Made by a program: the position numbers and the translations under genes. From Paraglaciecola sp030730205 (lineage in GTDB: Bacteria > Pseudomonadota > Gammaproteobacteria > Enterobacterales > Alteromonadaceae), in the NCBI RefSeq assembly GCF_052119645.1, contig NZ_JBGQOM010000007.1:124001-188000 (forward strand): 64,000 nt of DNA. Direction: 5' to 3'. Of this stretch, positions 1 to 8,722 are shown piece by piece (positions within the stretch are counted from its first letter, which is position 1; every line of letters starts with the position of its first letter). Under the pieces are notes generated by a model. It saw only the letters and a program-made list of their open reading frames with translations, was not told the DNA's origin and did no database searches.

Positions 1-770
1 ATTTGGTCAACTAAGCTTTTCATCATGTTAGAAGGAATGGCGAAACCTATACCGACGTTTCCACCGTTAGGTCCAAAGATCGCGGTGTTAATACCCACAA
101 GCTCACCACGAAGGCTGACAAGTGCGCCACCTGAGTTACCTCTATTAATCGCCGCATCGGTTTGAATAAAATTTTCTAAACCGCCGATATTCAGGCCCGA
201 ACGACCTAAAGCACTTACAATGCCCGACGTTACCGTTTGGCTGAGGCCGAACGGATTACCAATCGCCACAACAAAGTCTCCTACTCGCACTTTGTCTGAA
301 TCTGCCAAAGGCAGGGCAACGAGTTTTTCAGGTTCTATTTTGAGGAGGGCAATATCGCTTTGAGCGTCAGCGCCCATCTTTTTGGCTTTAAATTCACGGC
401 CATCGGTAAGAGTAACAGTAATTTCACTGGCATTATCTACGACGTGGTTATTGGTAACAATATAGCCTTTGTCAGCGTCAATAATCACTCCCGACCCCAA
501 GCCTTTGAACGGACGTTCTTGCACTTGCTCATCAGGTGCACCAAAAAAGTGTTTAAATACTTCTGGTACTCGCTGGCGAGAAACTTGTGTGCCTTCTACA
601 GATATTGTCACGATTGCTGGCGTCGCCTTTTCTATCATAGGCGCTAAACTAGGCACCTCTGTTTTATCATCTGAAAAAAACGGTAATGCAGCATTGGCTG
701 ACGTTTGAATTGAAACCGTTGACGTTACAACCAAGCAGGCAGCAAAAAAACGATTAACTACTTTATTCAT
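1..770 (-). CDS. degQ: DegQ-type periplasmic serine protease, C-terminally cut by window start
   Basis: HtrA/DegP-DegQ family periplasmic quality-control protease. Translating leftward from the ATG at 770 gives 256 residues before the window edge. They include a Sec signal peptide (about 1-27, ending SANA) and a trypsin-like domain with a complete catalytic triad: His109 in TNNHVV, Asp139 in SDIALL and Ser213 in GNSGGA. The PDZ domains that should follow lie outside the window. The neighbours zapG and zapE match the E. coli order zapE-zapG-degQ-degS, and the cleavable signal peptide favours DegQ over membrane-anchored DegS. DegP is the alternative name if only one such protein is encoded. Confidence 0.9.
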   Translation of the reverse strand, partial: MNKVVNRFFAACLVVTSTVSIQTSANAALPFFSDDKTEVPSLAPMIEKATPAIVTISVEGTQVSRQRVPEVFKHFFGAPDEQVQERPFKGLGSGVIIDADKGYIVTNNHVVDNASEITVTLTDGREFKAKKMGADAQSDIALLKIEPEKLVALPLADSDKVRVGDFVVAIGNPFGLSQTVTSGIVSALGRSGLNIGGLENFIQTDAAINRGNSGGALVSLRGELVGINTAIFGPNGGNVGIGFAIPSNMMKSLVDQ

Positions 771-848
771 CGATTTGAATCTCCAATTTAGCCTTAATTT
801 ATAAACACTACAGTGACTATCCGACAGATAAAAAAGTTCATAACCTAA

Positions 849-1277
849 TTATTTGGCTTTTTTCTCTTCTGTGCCCGAAAACAGGCCAGAGCCCTGAGAG
901 GCAAAATCCAAAGGTTGAAATTCGGTTACGGCTTTATCTCTGCTTTGTTTAGTTGAATTGTGACGTAAGTAGGCCGCAGCATGTTCACCAAAATAACTGA
1001 GTGAAGTCCCGTCTTCTGCGGTGTTCATGTTAATAATGAGCTGTTCATAAGCGTTAATTTGTTCATTCAGAGTTTGGGCTTGTTGCACCAATTGCTGCGC
1101 TATTTGTTTCGACTCTTGAATATGGTTATTGGCCTGTTGAATCATTAATTCTTTGGCCGTTTGCTCAGAAGCTGCGTCAGCTTTGGTTAATAATTTTCTC
1201 TCATTGACAAACTTTGCAACAAAATAGCCTATGATCCCACCTACCAAAAGCAACAAAATACCAATCAACCAATCCAT
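849..1277 (-). CDS. zapG: ZapG/YhcB (DUF1043) division-associated membrane protein
   Basis: A 142-residue DUF1043 protein. A single N-terminal membrane helix (about residues 3-23, rich in Ile, Leu and Gly) is followed by a long charged, Gln-rich coiled coil (about 25-95) and a low-complexity C-terminus. In E. coli the homologue YhcB links cell division, envelope growth and cell shape. A clear AAGGAG lies upstream of the ATG. It is transcribed divergently from zapE across a 217-base intergenic region and lies just upstream of degQ on the same strand, as in enterobacteria. Family assignment is secure; the precise molecular role is not established. Confidence 0.88.
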   Translation of the reverse strand: MDWLIGILLLLVGGIIGYFVAKFVNERKLLTKADAASEQTAKELMIQQANNHIQESKQIAQQLVQQAQTLNEQINAYEQLIINMNTAEDGTSLSYFGEHAAAYLRHNSTKQSRDKAVTEFQPLDFASQGSGLFSGTEEKKAK

Positions 1278-1494
1278 CTTAACTCCTTAATAATAAAAAG
1301 ATTCGGCACAACTTAGTGCAATACCAGAGGTTAACTCTGGGTATTATTTCCAAGGGCGCAAATCACTTAGTTTTTTAACTAACCTAGTGGTTTAGGTATA
1401 TTATACGCTCTGCCGTTTTAATGCGGTCATTTTATTTGTTATCAAGTATGCACTGTTCGCTATTAATAAAAGTTCAAAGGAAGTAAATCGCTCT

Positions 1495-2601
1495 ATGTTA
1501 AGTATGAGTCCCTGGCAAAAATATCAAAACGATCTAAAAGACGAAGGGTTTCATTACGATCCCGCGCAGGAGTATGCGGTTAAAGAGTTACAACGATTGT
1601 ATGAAGAGCTTACTCAACCTGAAAAAAAACTCACGTGGCGGGTTAAGTTACAAACTGCGTTTGGCAAAAGCTTAAAACGGCCAAGTATCCAAGGGCTATA
1701 TTTTTGGGGAGGAGTGGGCCGCGGCAAAACGTATTTAGTTGATACGTTTTATGAATGTTTGCCCTTTGGTCGTAAACTGCGCATTCACTTTCACCGTTTT
1801 ATGCATCGTGTACATCAAGAATTAAAAGGTTTGCACGGTCAGTCAGACCCCTTAAAAATCATCGCTAAAAAACTGGCATTAGAAACCCGTGTTATTTGTT
1901 TTGATGAGTTTTTTGTATCGGATATTACCGATGCAATGATACTTGGTACCTTAATGGAAGAGCTGTTTAGTCATGGTATTGTTTTAGTGGCTACGTCAAA
2001 TATCGTTCCTGATGAACTGTACCGCAATGGTTTGCAACGGGCCCGTTTTCTGCCTGCTATTGAGCTTATCAATCAAAATACTCGCATTGTGAATGTTGAC
2101 AGCGGTATAGATTACCGTTTACGAACATTGAAACAGGCAGAAATTTATCATTTCCCGGCTGATGCTCAAGCCATGGAAAATTTACATTTATATTTCAGAC
2201 AATTGGCACCAGAGCAAGGTGTCGAAAGACAAAGCATTGAAATCGAAGGGCGTCTTATCCCTACAATTCAATTTGCTGATGGTGTGGTGATGTTTGAGTT
2301 TAGAGCGATTTGCGATGGCCCCAGAAGCCAATCGGATTACATTGAAATCAGCCGCTGTTATCACACCGTACTGGTTGCTAATGTAGAGCAAATGGGCCAA
2401 GCGAGTGATGATGTAGCTCGACGTTTTATTGCAATGGTGGATGAGTTTTACGAGCGAAATGTAAAACTCATTATGTCAGGTGCTGTTGAGTTGACCTCGT
2501 TGTACTCAGAAGGCAGATTGAACTTTGAATTTAGGCGGTGTTTGAGTCGTTTAAAAGAAATGCAGTCTCATGAATATTTAGCGACTCAGCATATTCCTTA
2601 A
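1495..2601 (+). CDS. zapE: ZapE (AFG1-like) cell-division ATPase
   Basis: A 368-residue P-loop ATPase of the AFG1/ZapE family, close to the roughly 375 residues of E. coli ZapE. Walker A is GGVGRGKT at residues 72-79 and Walker B is VICFDEF at 133-139. ZapE acts at the cytoplasmic face of the divisome and affects Z-ring stability under stress. The ATG at 1495 follows an AGGAAG motif at 11 bases spacing; a second in-frame ATG at 1504 is also possible. It is divergent from zapG. No terminator is obvious before the next gene. Confidence 0.92.
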   Translation: MLSMSPWQKYQNDLKDEGFHYDPAQEYAVKELQRLYEELTQPEKKLTWRVKLQTAFGKSLKRPSIQGLYFWGGVGRGKTYLVDTFYECLPFGRKLRIHFHRFMHRVHQELKGLHGQSDPLKIIAKKLALETRVICFDEFFVSDITDAMILGTLMEELFSHGIVLVATSNIVPDELYRNGLQRARFLPAIELINQNTRIVNVDSGIDYRLRTLKQAEIYHFPADAQAMENLHLYFRQLAPEQGVERQSIEIEGRLIPTIQFADGVVMFEFRAICDGPRSQSDYIEISRCYHTVLVANVEQMGQASDDVARRFIAMVDEFYERNVKLIMSGAVELTSLYSEGRLNFEFRRCLSRLKEMQSHEYLATQHIP

Positions 2602-2695
2602 TTGCAAACTATGCGGTTTAGCTTTTGTACTCTTGACTGAAAGTGGGTAAAATCCGCGCCAATTGAAATCTAATAGTTAATTAGAAGAGAATCTT

Positions 2696-3424
2696 ATGGG
2701 AAGAAAATTCGAAGTTCGTAAAGTGGCCATGGCCAAAACGGCGGGTGCTAAAACCAAAGTCTATTCCAAATACGGTAAAGAAATTTACGTATGTGCTAAA
2801 AATGGTGGTACCGACCCACAAGCAAACCTTGCTCTGCGACGGTTGATGGATAAAGCAAAAAAAGATCAAGTACCCAGTCACGTTATTGAAAAAGCCATAG
2901 ACAAAGCCGCTGGCGGCGCTGGTGAAGATTATGTGCCAGCTCGCTATGAAGGGTTTGGACCCGGTGGATGCATGGTAATTGTTGATTGTTTGACTGACAA
3001 TAATAACCGCACCATCACTGACGTGCGTAACTGCTTTACTAAAACTAATTCAAAATTAGGTGTCGCCGGTACAGTTGGCCACATGTTTGATCACCAAGCC
3101 ATTTTTGCCTTTAAGGGTGATGATGAAGACGCCGTACTTGAAATTTTAATGGAAGCGGATGTGGATGTTACTGAAGTGGAATGTGAAGACGGTGTTATCA
3201 CGGTTTATGCACCGCACACTGAATATAACAATACTAGAACGGCATTAACCAACAATAATCCTGACATTGAGTTTGATGTAGAAGAGATCACCTTTTTACC
3301 TCAAACAGAAACTATCGTTAGTGGCGACGATGTGCCGGTATTTGATAAGTTCATGGACATGTTACAGGACTGTGATGACGTTCAAGATGTTTATCATAAC
3401 GCCACCGTAGAGCGTCCAGAATAA
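2696..3424 (+). CDS. YebC/PmpR-family protein, YeeN-type
   Basis: A 242-residue YebC/TACO1-family protein. The family includes transcriptional regulators, and some members are implicated in translation at difficult codon runs. The N-terminus MGRKFEVRK, the segment RYEGFGPGG and the ending DVQDVYHN resemble E. coli YeeN more than canonical YebC, so this is probably the YeeN-type paralogue. The second domain is acidic, with several Asp/Glu clusters (residues about 140-165 and 220-235). It stands alone, and a strong bidirectional hairpin follows it. Whether it binds DNA or ribosomes cannot be read from the sequence. Confidence 0.88.
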   Translation: MGRKFEVRKVAMAKTAGAKTKVYSKYGKEIYVCAKNGGTDPQANLALRRLMDKAKKDQVPSHVIEKAIDKAAGGAGEDYVPARYEGFGPGGCMVIVDCLTDNNNRTITDVRNCFTKTNSKLGVAGTVGHMFDHQAIFAFKGDDEDAVLEILMEADVDVTEVECEDGVITVYAPHTEYNNTRTALTNNNPDIEFDVEEITFLPQTETIVSGDDVPVFDKFMDMLQDCDDVQDVYHNATVERPE

Positions 3425-3450
3425 TAAGCACTCAGTAGCTTAGACCTTAC

Positions 3451-3488
3451 AAAAAAAGACCGAGTCATTTTGAGCTCGGTATTTTTTC
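3451..3488. terminator. Bidirectional rho-independent terminator
   Basis: Stem ACCGAG (3459-3464) pairs with CTCGGT (3475-3480), flanked by an A-run (3451-3457) and a T-run (3482-3487). It can therefore end both the YeeN-type gene on the plus strand and the nucleosidase gene on the minus strand. Confidence 0.85.
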
Positions 3489-3521
3489 GTCTTAATAATA
3501 CTTAGCCCACACTGTGGCAAC

Positions 3522-4541
3522 TTAGTTAGGATAAGCCAGAATAATTTGGTCGAGTAAACCTAAGAGTAATTTTGTGCCCGTTCCTGAGGCGATGCCATCA
3601 AACACGTTTTCAACATTTTTACCTTGTTGACCACCTGCTAAATCACTGATTGAACGAATGATGACCCAGTCTACGTCATTCACAAAACAGACTTGCCCCA
3701 CTGCCGCTGACTCCATTTCTGTAACTTGCGCGTCATATACGCGTTGTAACCATTGGCGGTATTCCGCGTTATCTAAAAATACTGAACCTGTCACGCCATT
3801 ACCACCTACCTTAATGTTAATTGGATGACCAGAGGGCATTTTGATCGGCTCAATTTTAGCAATCGCTTGTTTGGTTAATTCAATTAATTTGGGGGTGGCA
3901 CTGAAGTAGGGCATTTGCTTTGGTTCGTCCCAACCTTCTTTAATAACTGCCATTTCTTCAGGGTGAATGTAACCAAAATTTTCATAAGCGGGAGAGTGAG
4001 GATCGTGTTTTCTTCGCGCTTTATAGCGGTCTAAAGCGGCTTCATAATAATCCGGTAAAACAAACTCGCCCTGTTTTTTTGGATCAGGATTAACGTACAC
4101 CGACTCATCATGAAAGTACCATCTCTCGGGAATAGCGATATCGCCAGGATGAAATTCAGGGTTAACCGCGCCAGCAATCCCCATCATCACCACCCTTTCA
4201 ATAGGAAAATAATCAAGCGCCATTTGAATGGTCATTGCCGCATTGGGTACACTGATCCCAGTAGTGAAAATGACGATTGGTTCACCCTTATACTGTCCTA
4301 CCTGATATTTGACGCCCTTGATAGTTAGGGTTTGTTCGATTTTAGCATCGGTAAGTTGGGCGAAGGCCTCATCTATCGCCTGAATTTCAGGCTCATAAGC
4401 AGCCACAATAGCCGTCCACTTGTTAGTGGTAGTGAAGGTTTTAGGTCCGTATTGCGCATAGTTTTCAGCATGGCCTGGCGCGCTCAAAGTGACTATCAAC
4501 AATACAAAGGGAGCTAGGATTTTTATTAGCGGTACGTTCAT
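3522..4541 (-). CDS. Exported purine nucleosidase/phosphorylase-like protein
   Basis: A 339-residue member of the PNP/UDP phosphorylase superfamily (MTA/SAH nucleosidase-like fold). It has a Sec signal peptide ending near residue 25 (APGHA), so it should act in the periplasm, unlike cytosolic MtnN. The nucleoside-binding signature EMESAA is at 275-280 and the catalytic-type Ser-Asp pair (ISD) at 298-300. An MMGIAGAVNP segment near 119-128 corresponds to the glycine-rich phosphate/ribose region. It is about 100 residues longer than MtnN because of the signal peptide and an insertion at about 140-215. It probably cleaves extracellular nucleosides for salvage; the substrate is unknown. It is monocistronic. 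Confidence 0.8.
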   Translation of the reverse strand: MNVPLIKILAPFVLLIVTLSAPGHAENYAQYGPKTFTTTNKWTAIVAAYEPEIQAIDEAFAQLTDAKIEQTLTIKGVKYQVGQYKGEPIVIFTTGISVPNAAMTIQMALDYFPIERVVMMGIAGAVNPEFHPGDIAIPERWYFHDESVYVNPDPKKQGEFVLPDYYEAALDRYKARRKHDPHSPAYENFGYIHPEEMAVIKEGWDEPKQMPYFSATPKLIELTKQAIAKIEPIKMPSGHPINIKVGGNGVTGSVFLDNAEYRQWLQRVYDAQVTEMESAAVGQVCFVNDVDWVIIRSISDLAGGQQGKNVENVFDGIASGTGTKLLLGLLDQIILAYPN

Positions 4542-4977
4542 CGTTTTTTCATCTCATCATGGCGATTAAATTGCTCTGTTTTAGAGCATTGGGCTGACTT
4601 AGTGCATGTATTTGTACAAAACCTTGACTATTTGGTCAGTTTTTAGGGCGAAATACCTAAGATTAATGTGAGTATGATAAATACATGCCAACTTTACAGC
4701 GTCTAGAGAATGGCGTCGCCAATTTTCACAAATCCCATCGTTATCTGGCGTAGCGGAAGCTGAGATATAAGAGCATGCTAAGATTTAGTATTTGTTTTTA
4801 CAGCGAATTGGGCGGAATTCGTAGGATAAAGCATGAGTAGGGTCTAGTTATTCTGCATGAGAGAGTAATGAAGCTGTAGCAATGCAGCACAAACGCTTTA
4901 CATCCATTACGGCCAATCTTCAAACCGCAAACGTCAACACGCCCTAGTATCGTGTTTGTTTAGCAGATTAATTAGGC
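4542..4977. other. 436-base intergenic stretch without a supported gene
   Basis: No convincing ORF or RNA gene was found. It contains the promoter side of the nucleosidase gene and a TetR-operator-like dyad, TGAC and GTCA arms at 4625-4628 and 4635-4638. No TetR regulator lies nearby, so the dyad is only noted. The part from about 4690 to 4977 shows no recognisable element. Confidence 0.5.
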
Positions 4978-5160
4978 TTAACGGTGTTTGATTTTATTGC
5001 CTAAAGATAGGCGCATATCCACTAAATAATTATCTAATTCAAATTTAGCTTGTTCATAGTTAAGCGCAGACTCTTGAGATTGAGGATGCTCTTTGAGTAA
5101 CTCGAAGGCGGTATCAGTGTTTTTTAACAATAATCTTAAGTGGTGCTGGGAGATATCCAT
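4978..5160 (-). CDS. Small conserved-looking cytosolic protein, unknown
   Basis: A 60-residue protein, hydrophilic and predicted mostly helical, with a basic C-terminus (NKIKHR). I do not recognise a family. The reading frame also has an upstream TTG, but the ATG at 5160 is preferred because a GAGA motif lies about 8 bases upstream. The segment LKNTDTAFELLKEHPQSQES looks like part of a two-helix bundle. It lies between the nucleosidase gene and hemJ on the same strand as both. It could be a spurious ORF, but its composition is protein-like. Confidence 0.5.
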   Translation of the reverse strand: MDISQHHLRLLLKNTDTAFELLKEHPQSQESALNYEQAKFELDNYLVDMRLSLGNKIKHR

Positions 5161-5256
5161 ATCTATTCTCAACTTAACGTGTTGTCTTACAGCAAACTTA
5201 GCACAAGGAATTATTAATACAACAATAAGTAAATCATTGTGTTATGCCAAAAATCT

Positions 5257-5685
5257 CTAAATTGGTTTGACTACTGCAAGACAAATAATCGCTAATAGAG
5301 CCAATACCGGTGCTTCGTTCAAAAAACGATAAAAACGACTTGAGTGTTGGTTATTGTCTTGCGCAAATTGCTTCAGCAGTTTTAAGAGATAAAAGTGGTA
5401 AATATATAAAGCAAATACAAATATCAATTTTATGTGTAACCACGTAGAGACTTTAAACCATGCCAATCCGTAGCTATAAATTAGCCAGATTCCAAAGAAT
5501 AAAGTCAAAGCGGCAAAGGGGGTGACAAACATCCATAAACGCCGCTCCATGATCTTAAATTGATCTTTGACATTTTGATTGTCAGTTTGCGCATGATAAA
5601 CAAACAAACGCGGTAAGTAGAAAATTCCGGCCATCCAAGCGACCATGAAAAACACATGCAGCGCTTTTATCCAAAGAATCGACAT
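5257..5685 (-). CDS. hemJ: HemJ protoporphyrinogen IX oxidase
   Basis: A 142-residue, four-helix membrane protein of the HemJ/UPF0093 family, which oxidises protoporphyrinogen IX to protoporphyrin IX in heme synthesis. The conserved His10 in IKALHVF and the basic residue Lys86 in WLHIKL match the family's essential His and Lys. The C-terminal FLNEAP...VVKP signature is also present. The length is typical. It lies 19 bases downstream of the ClC gene on the same strand and is probably co-transcribed. AAGGAG precedes the ATG by 12 bases. No other heme genes are adjacent. Confidence 0.9.
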   Translation of the reverse strand: MSILWIKALHVFFMVAWMAGIFYLPRLFVYHAQTDNQNVKDQFKIMERRLWMFVTPFAALTLFFGIWLIYSYGLAWFKVSTWLHIKLIFVFALYIYHFYLLKLLKQFAQDNNQHSSRFYRFLNEAPVLALLAIICLAVVKPI

Positions 5686-5704
5686 AGCGTGGTTTTACTC
5701 CTTC

Positions 5705-7384
5705 TTAGTAACTTGCTTGGTGCAAATAATTACGTAATTTGTGCCAGGTTATCACCCCGATTATGTCAGAATGCGTTCTGCCATATACGTACACTGCGCC
5801 ATCTCTGGCTGATTGTAATAACTCATAGACTTCCGCTAAGGTGGCTTGCGCACCCACACCACTTATTTTGCTATAAATTAAGGCCTCAGAGTTTTTTTCT
5901 AGGCTGACGTTAAAGTGGACAAGTGAGTATTGCACATCAATGCTGGAGTCTGTGCAATAAATAACAGGGTGGGTAGGAGCCTGTTCTAAAAACGTCATAA
6001 TGTGCATTTTTTCAGCGTCTTTGAATAATTTAAATTCTTTGTCCATGACCGCCAGAACGCCGGTTTTTTGCAAGGATTCAATGACTGACGAGCTTGTATA
6101 AGGTAATTTTTGATAGTCGAGTTGGCGAATAAAAATAGAGCTATTACCTAAGTATTGGGTCGAAGTAACATAAGCGGGCACAATAACTAAGATAGCAGGC
6201 AAGATAAGTTCAGGACTAAAAGAAAGCTCCATCACAGCCGATAATGCTGCCAAAGGCGCATGTACCACTGCAGCCATTAGACCGGCCATGCCCAACAGTG
6301 AAAAACTGCCGGTTAACTCGCTACTGTCAGCCATAAATAAGCCCAAAGGGCTGGAGAGCAACGCACCGCTTAACATGCCAATGACAAACACGGGGCCCAT
6401 AATACCGCCTGGTATACCGAGGCCGATGGCAACAATAGTAAGAATAAATTTGGCAACTAACACGGCGATTAATACCGAGTACTGTTGATTAGAGATGAGC
6501 GTGTCCGCAGAGTTAAAATGAGCACCTAAAGCTTCAGGTAGATAAAAACCTACAATACCGGTGATGACCCCAGCAATTAATAAACGTCTAATCATGTTAA
6601 ATCGATTAAATCCACGGATAACCTGCATCAAAAGGTTATTAAACACGCTCGCTAAACCTCCCAAAATGATGCCACACAGGATTAGATATAGGTAAATCCA
6701 ATGACTAAATTCAGTAAACTGAATAAAAGAGAGTTCATGGGTACTGCCAAAAACTAAACGGGTCATAACACTGCCACAGGCTGCTGCTAACATAATTGGA
6801 ATAAAAATATGAATTTTGTATTCGCGCAGTACGACTTCCATGACAAAGATAACGGCGGCAAAAGGTGTATTAAACGATGCTGATATCCCAGCTGCAATAC
6901 CACAACCTGAGAGAATGCGAATACTGTTGTAGGGCAGCTTTAACCACTGACCAAAAAAGCTACTTCCTGCGGCGCCTAGATGCACGGAAGGCCCTTCACG
7001 GCCAACTGAAAATCCAGAGGCTAAGGCGATTGTGCCGCCCAAAAATTGGTTTATGGTGGTGCGGCTTGGTATTTGGCCAAAATAATATTTAATACGATGG
7101 ATAACAAAGGGGATACCCATTCGGTAATGTTTAAAGCCGGTGAGGTAAGCAATAAAGATAATGGCCACAGCGGCAATGATAGGCATGGCTAAGCGATAAA
7201 TAGGTGACAACTCTGCAAAGTGATCAACTTCAGACAAGTACTGTAATTGTAACCATTCTATGCACAGGCGAAACAAAATGATCAATGTAGCGGCACTGAC
7301 CCCACCAACAATACCCAGTATACATAACTGAATTGAGGTGCGGGGGTACGCTAATTCTTGTCTAAACGCAGCTAGCGTTATCAT
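5705..7384 (-). CDS. ClC-family chloride channel with degenerate C-terminal CBS region
   Basis: A 559-residue ClC protein of the inner membrane with about ten hydrophobic segments up to residue 420. The anion-pathway motifs are YRMGIPF (87-93, in place of GSGIP), GREGP (128-132, gating Glu130) and GIPGGIMGP (323-331). At the position of the internal proton glutamate of E. coli ClcA this protein reads MEV (Val184), which is typical of channels rather than proton-coupled exchangers. The C-terminal 130 residues resemble a weak CBS-type cytosolic domain. It is upstream of hemJ. Family assignment is firm; channel behaviour is inferred. Confidence 0.9.
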   Translation of the reverse strand: MITLAAFRQELAYPRTSIQLCILGIVGGVSAATLIILFRLCIEWLQLQYLSEVDHFAELSPIYRLAMPIIAAVAIIFIAYLTGFKHYRMGIPFVIHRIKYYFGQIPSRTTINQFLGGTIALASGFSVGREGPSVHLGAAGSSFFGQWLKLPYNSIRILSGCGIAAGISASFNTPFAAVIFVMEVVLREYKIHIFIPIMLAAACGSVMTRLVFGSTHELSFIQFTEFSHWIYLYLILCGIILGGLASVFNNLLMQVIRGFNRFNMIRRLLIAGVITGIVGFYLPEALGAHFNSADTLISNQQYSVLIAVLVAKFILTIVAIGLGIPGGIMGPVFVIGMLSGALLSSPLGLFMADSSELTGSFSLLGMAGLMAAVVHAPLAALSAVMELSFSPELILPAILVIVPAYVTSTQYLGNSSIFIRQLDYQKLPYTSSSVIESLQKTGVLAVMDKEFKLFKDAEKMHIMTFLEQAPTHPVIYCTDSSIDVQYSLVHFNVSLEKNSEALIYSKISGVGAQATLAEVYELLQSARDGAVYVYGRTHSDIIGVITWHKLRNYLHQASY

Positions 7385-7534
7385 GCTGTTACCATTTGGC
7401 GAGTATGAAGCAGTGATTTTATCACAACTTATTGTAATACTTGAGCTTATGTAAATTTTGTCTGATAGTCGATAGTACTTTTAAACATCATCTAACACTG
7501 TCGGCAGTTAACAAGGTAAAAAGGAAATGAATTT

Positions 7535-8242
7535 TTGAGATTGTCACGTTTGAAACAAAAATGGGGAGCATTTCGAACCTATGTTTTTTTAGTGCTAGGC
7601 TGTAGCGGCTTACTCTATTTAGGGTTTTACCTAGGAAATTATGCGTATAACGAGCAGCAAAACGAAATTTCGAGCTTGCATCAGAGTCTGCAAAACCTAA
7701 AAACAGAAAATGAAAAAGTGGTGAAGCAGCTTAATATCCTTCGGGTTGAACTCGATGTACTCAATTTAGCCCAGCAAAAAAACTTTACTGAAATTAAGCA
7801 GGGCATAGAGCGAGAAAGCGTTTTGCAGAAAGACCTTGCCTTTTATCAGCAAATTATGGCGCCAGAATTGACCCAAGAGGGATTCGCGATCGAAGCTTTT
7901 AATGTTGAAAAGTCTTTAAGTGAACGCTCTTATCGTTTTGAAATTGTGATGCTGCAGCGAGAAAAGATTAAAAGCACTATCAAAGGTAATCTAGAAGTTA
8001 CTTTAGTGGGGAGTGAAGCGGGGCAGTCTAAACAATATGCCTTAAAAGAGGTGTTGGTTAATCCGGAACAGCAGCTAGTATTTAGTTTTAAATATTTTCA
8101 GGTGGTAGATGGCGAGTTGCAATTACCTGAAAATTTTCAGGTAGAAAGAGTCACGATTTTGTCTGAAATATATCAATTCAACAGTAAAAAAGGTGAGTTG
8201 CACTCTACCTTTAATTGGGTGGTGTCTAATATCAGTGAATAG
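7535..8242 (+). CDS. Membrane-anchored coiled-coil protein (DUF6776-like)
   Basis: A 235-residue protein with one N-terminal membrane helix (about 16-33), a coiled coil (about 40-100) and a C-terminal beta-rich domain probably in the periplasm. It matches my memory of DUF6776, but the function is unknown. The start is a TTG at 7535, supported by AAGGAAA eight bases upstream; an ATG at 7527 closes immediately. It lies just upstream of erpA on the same strand, and its stop codon overlaps the predicted IscR-type site. Structurally it could be an envelope scaffold. Confidence 0.72.
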   Translation: MRLSRLKQKWGAFRTYVFLVLGCSGLLYLGFYLGNYAYNEQQNEISSLHQSLQNLKTENEKVVKQLNILRVELDVLNLAQQKNFTEIKQGIERESVLQKDLAFYQQIMAPELTQEGFAIEAFNVEKSLSERSYRFEIVMLQREKIKSTIKGNLEVTLVGSEAGQSKQYALKEVLVNPEQQLVFSFKYFQVVDGELQLPENFQVERVTILSEIYQFNSKKGELHSTFNWVVSNISE

Positions 8243-8271
8243 TTGACCATATTACTCAAGTACTGGATAAT
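8239..8271 (+). promoter_or_regulatory. erpA promoter with IscR type-1-like site
   Basis: The 25-base element at 8239-8263 matches the type-1 IscR consensus (ATASYYGACTRWWWYAGTCRRSTAT) at 22 positions. It overlaps a -35 TTGACC (8243-8248) that stands 17 bases from a -10 GATAAT (8266-8271). In E. coli, IscR represses erpA and iscR through such sites overlapping the promoter. Repression by holo-IscR is the prediction; no iscR gene is in the window. Confidence 0.75.
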
Positions 8272-8309
8272 ACTCCCCAGTTTTTTGTTAATGAAAGTTG
8301 AGGCTAGTT

Positions 8310-8654
8310 ATGTCGGCGCAAACCGCTTTTCCAATTGAATTTTCCGACGCTGCTGCCAAAAAAGTAAAGGCCTTAGTTGAAGAAGAAGAAAATCCGAATC
8401 TAAAGCTACGGGTGTACGTTACTGGTGGTGGATGTTCAGGCTTTCAATATGGTTTTACTTTCGATGAGAAAGTCAATGAAGGTGACACCACTATCGACAA
8501 TGATGAGGTGACTTTGGTGGTTGACCCTATGAGCCTACAATATCTTGTAGGGGGTAAAGTCGATTACACAGAAGGTCTAGAAGGTTCCCGCTTTTTAGTG
8601 AATAACCCCAATGCCACTACGACCTGTGGCTGTGGCTCTTCTTTTACGGTTTAA
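8310..8654 (+). CDS. erpA: ErpA iron-sulfur cluster insertion protein
   Basis: A 114-residue A-type Fe-S carrier, the same length as E. coli ErpA. Cys42, Cys106 and Cys108 fall at exactly the family positions (GGGCSGF and TTCGCGS). It delivers Fe-S clusters to apo-targets such as IspG/IspH in the cytoplasm. A longer reading from a TTG at 8298 is possible, but the ATG at 8310 has GAGG at good spacing and gives the conserved N-terminus. Transcription is likely controlled by IscR (see the site at 8239). A strong terminator follows. Confidence 0.96.
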   Translation: MSAQTAFPIEFSDAAAKKVKALVEEEENPNLKLRVYVTGGGCSGFQYGFTFDEKVNEGDTTIDNDEVTLVVDPMSLQYLVGGKVDYTEGLEGSRFLVNNPNATTTCGCGSSFTV

Positions 8655-8676
8655 TTCCTTTATAATCCCTAAAAGC

Positions 8677-8707
8677 AAAAACCCGCTCATTTAAAGCGGG
8701 TTTTTTT
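8677..8707. terminator. Bidirectional rho-independent terminator after erpA
   Basis: The stem ACCCGCT (8681-8687) and AGCGGGT (8695-8701) is preceded by A's and followed by seven T's. It serves erpA on the plus strand and the DUF1338 gene on the minus strand. Confidence 0.9.
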
Positions 8708-8722
8708 ATCACTAACGTATCA

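Noticed and set aside
360..708. Two plus-strand ORFs
   Set aside because: They are antisense to degQ, whose signal peptide, catalytic motifs and start are convincing.
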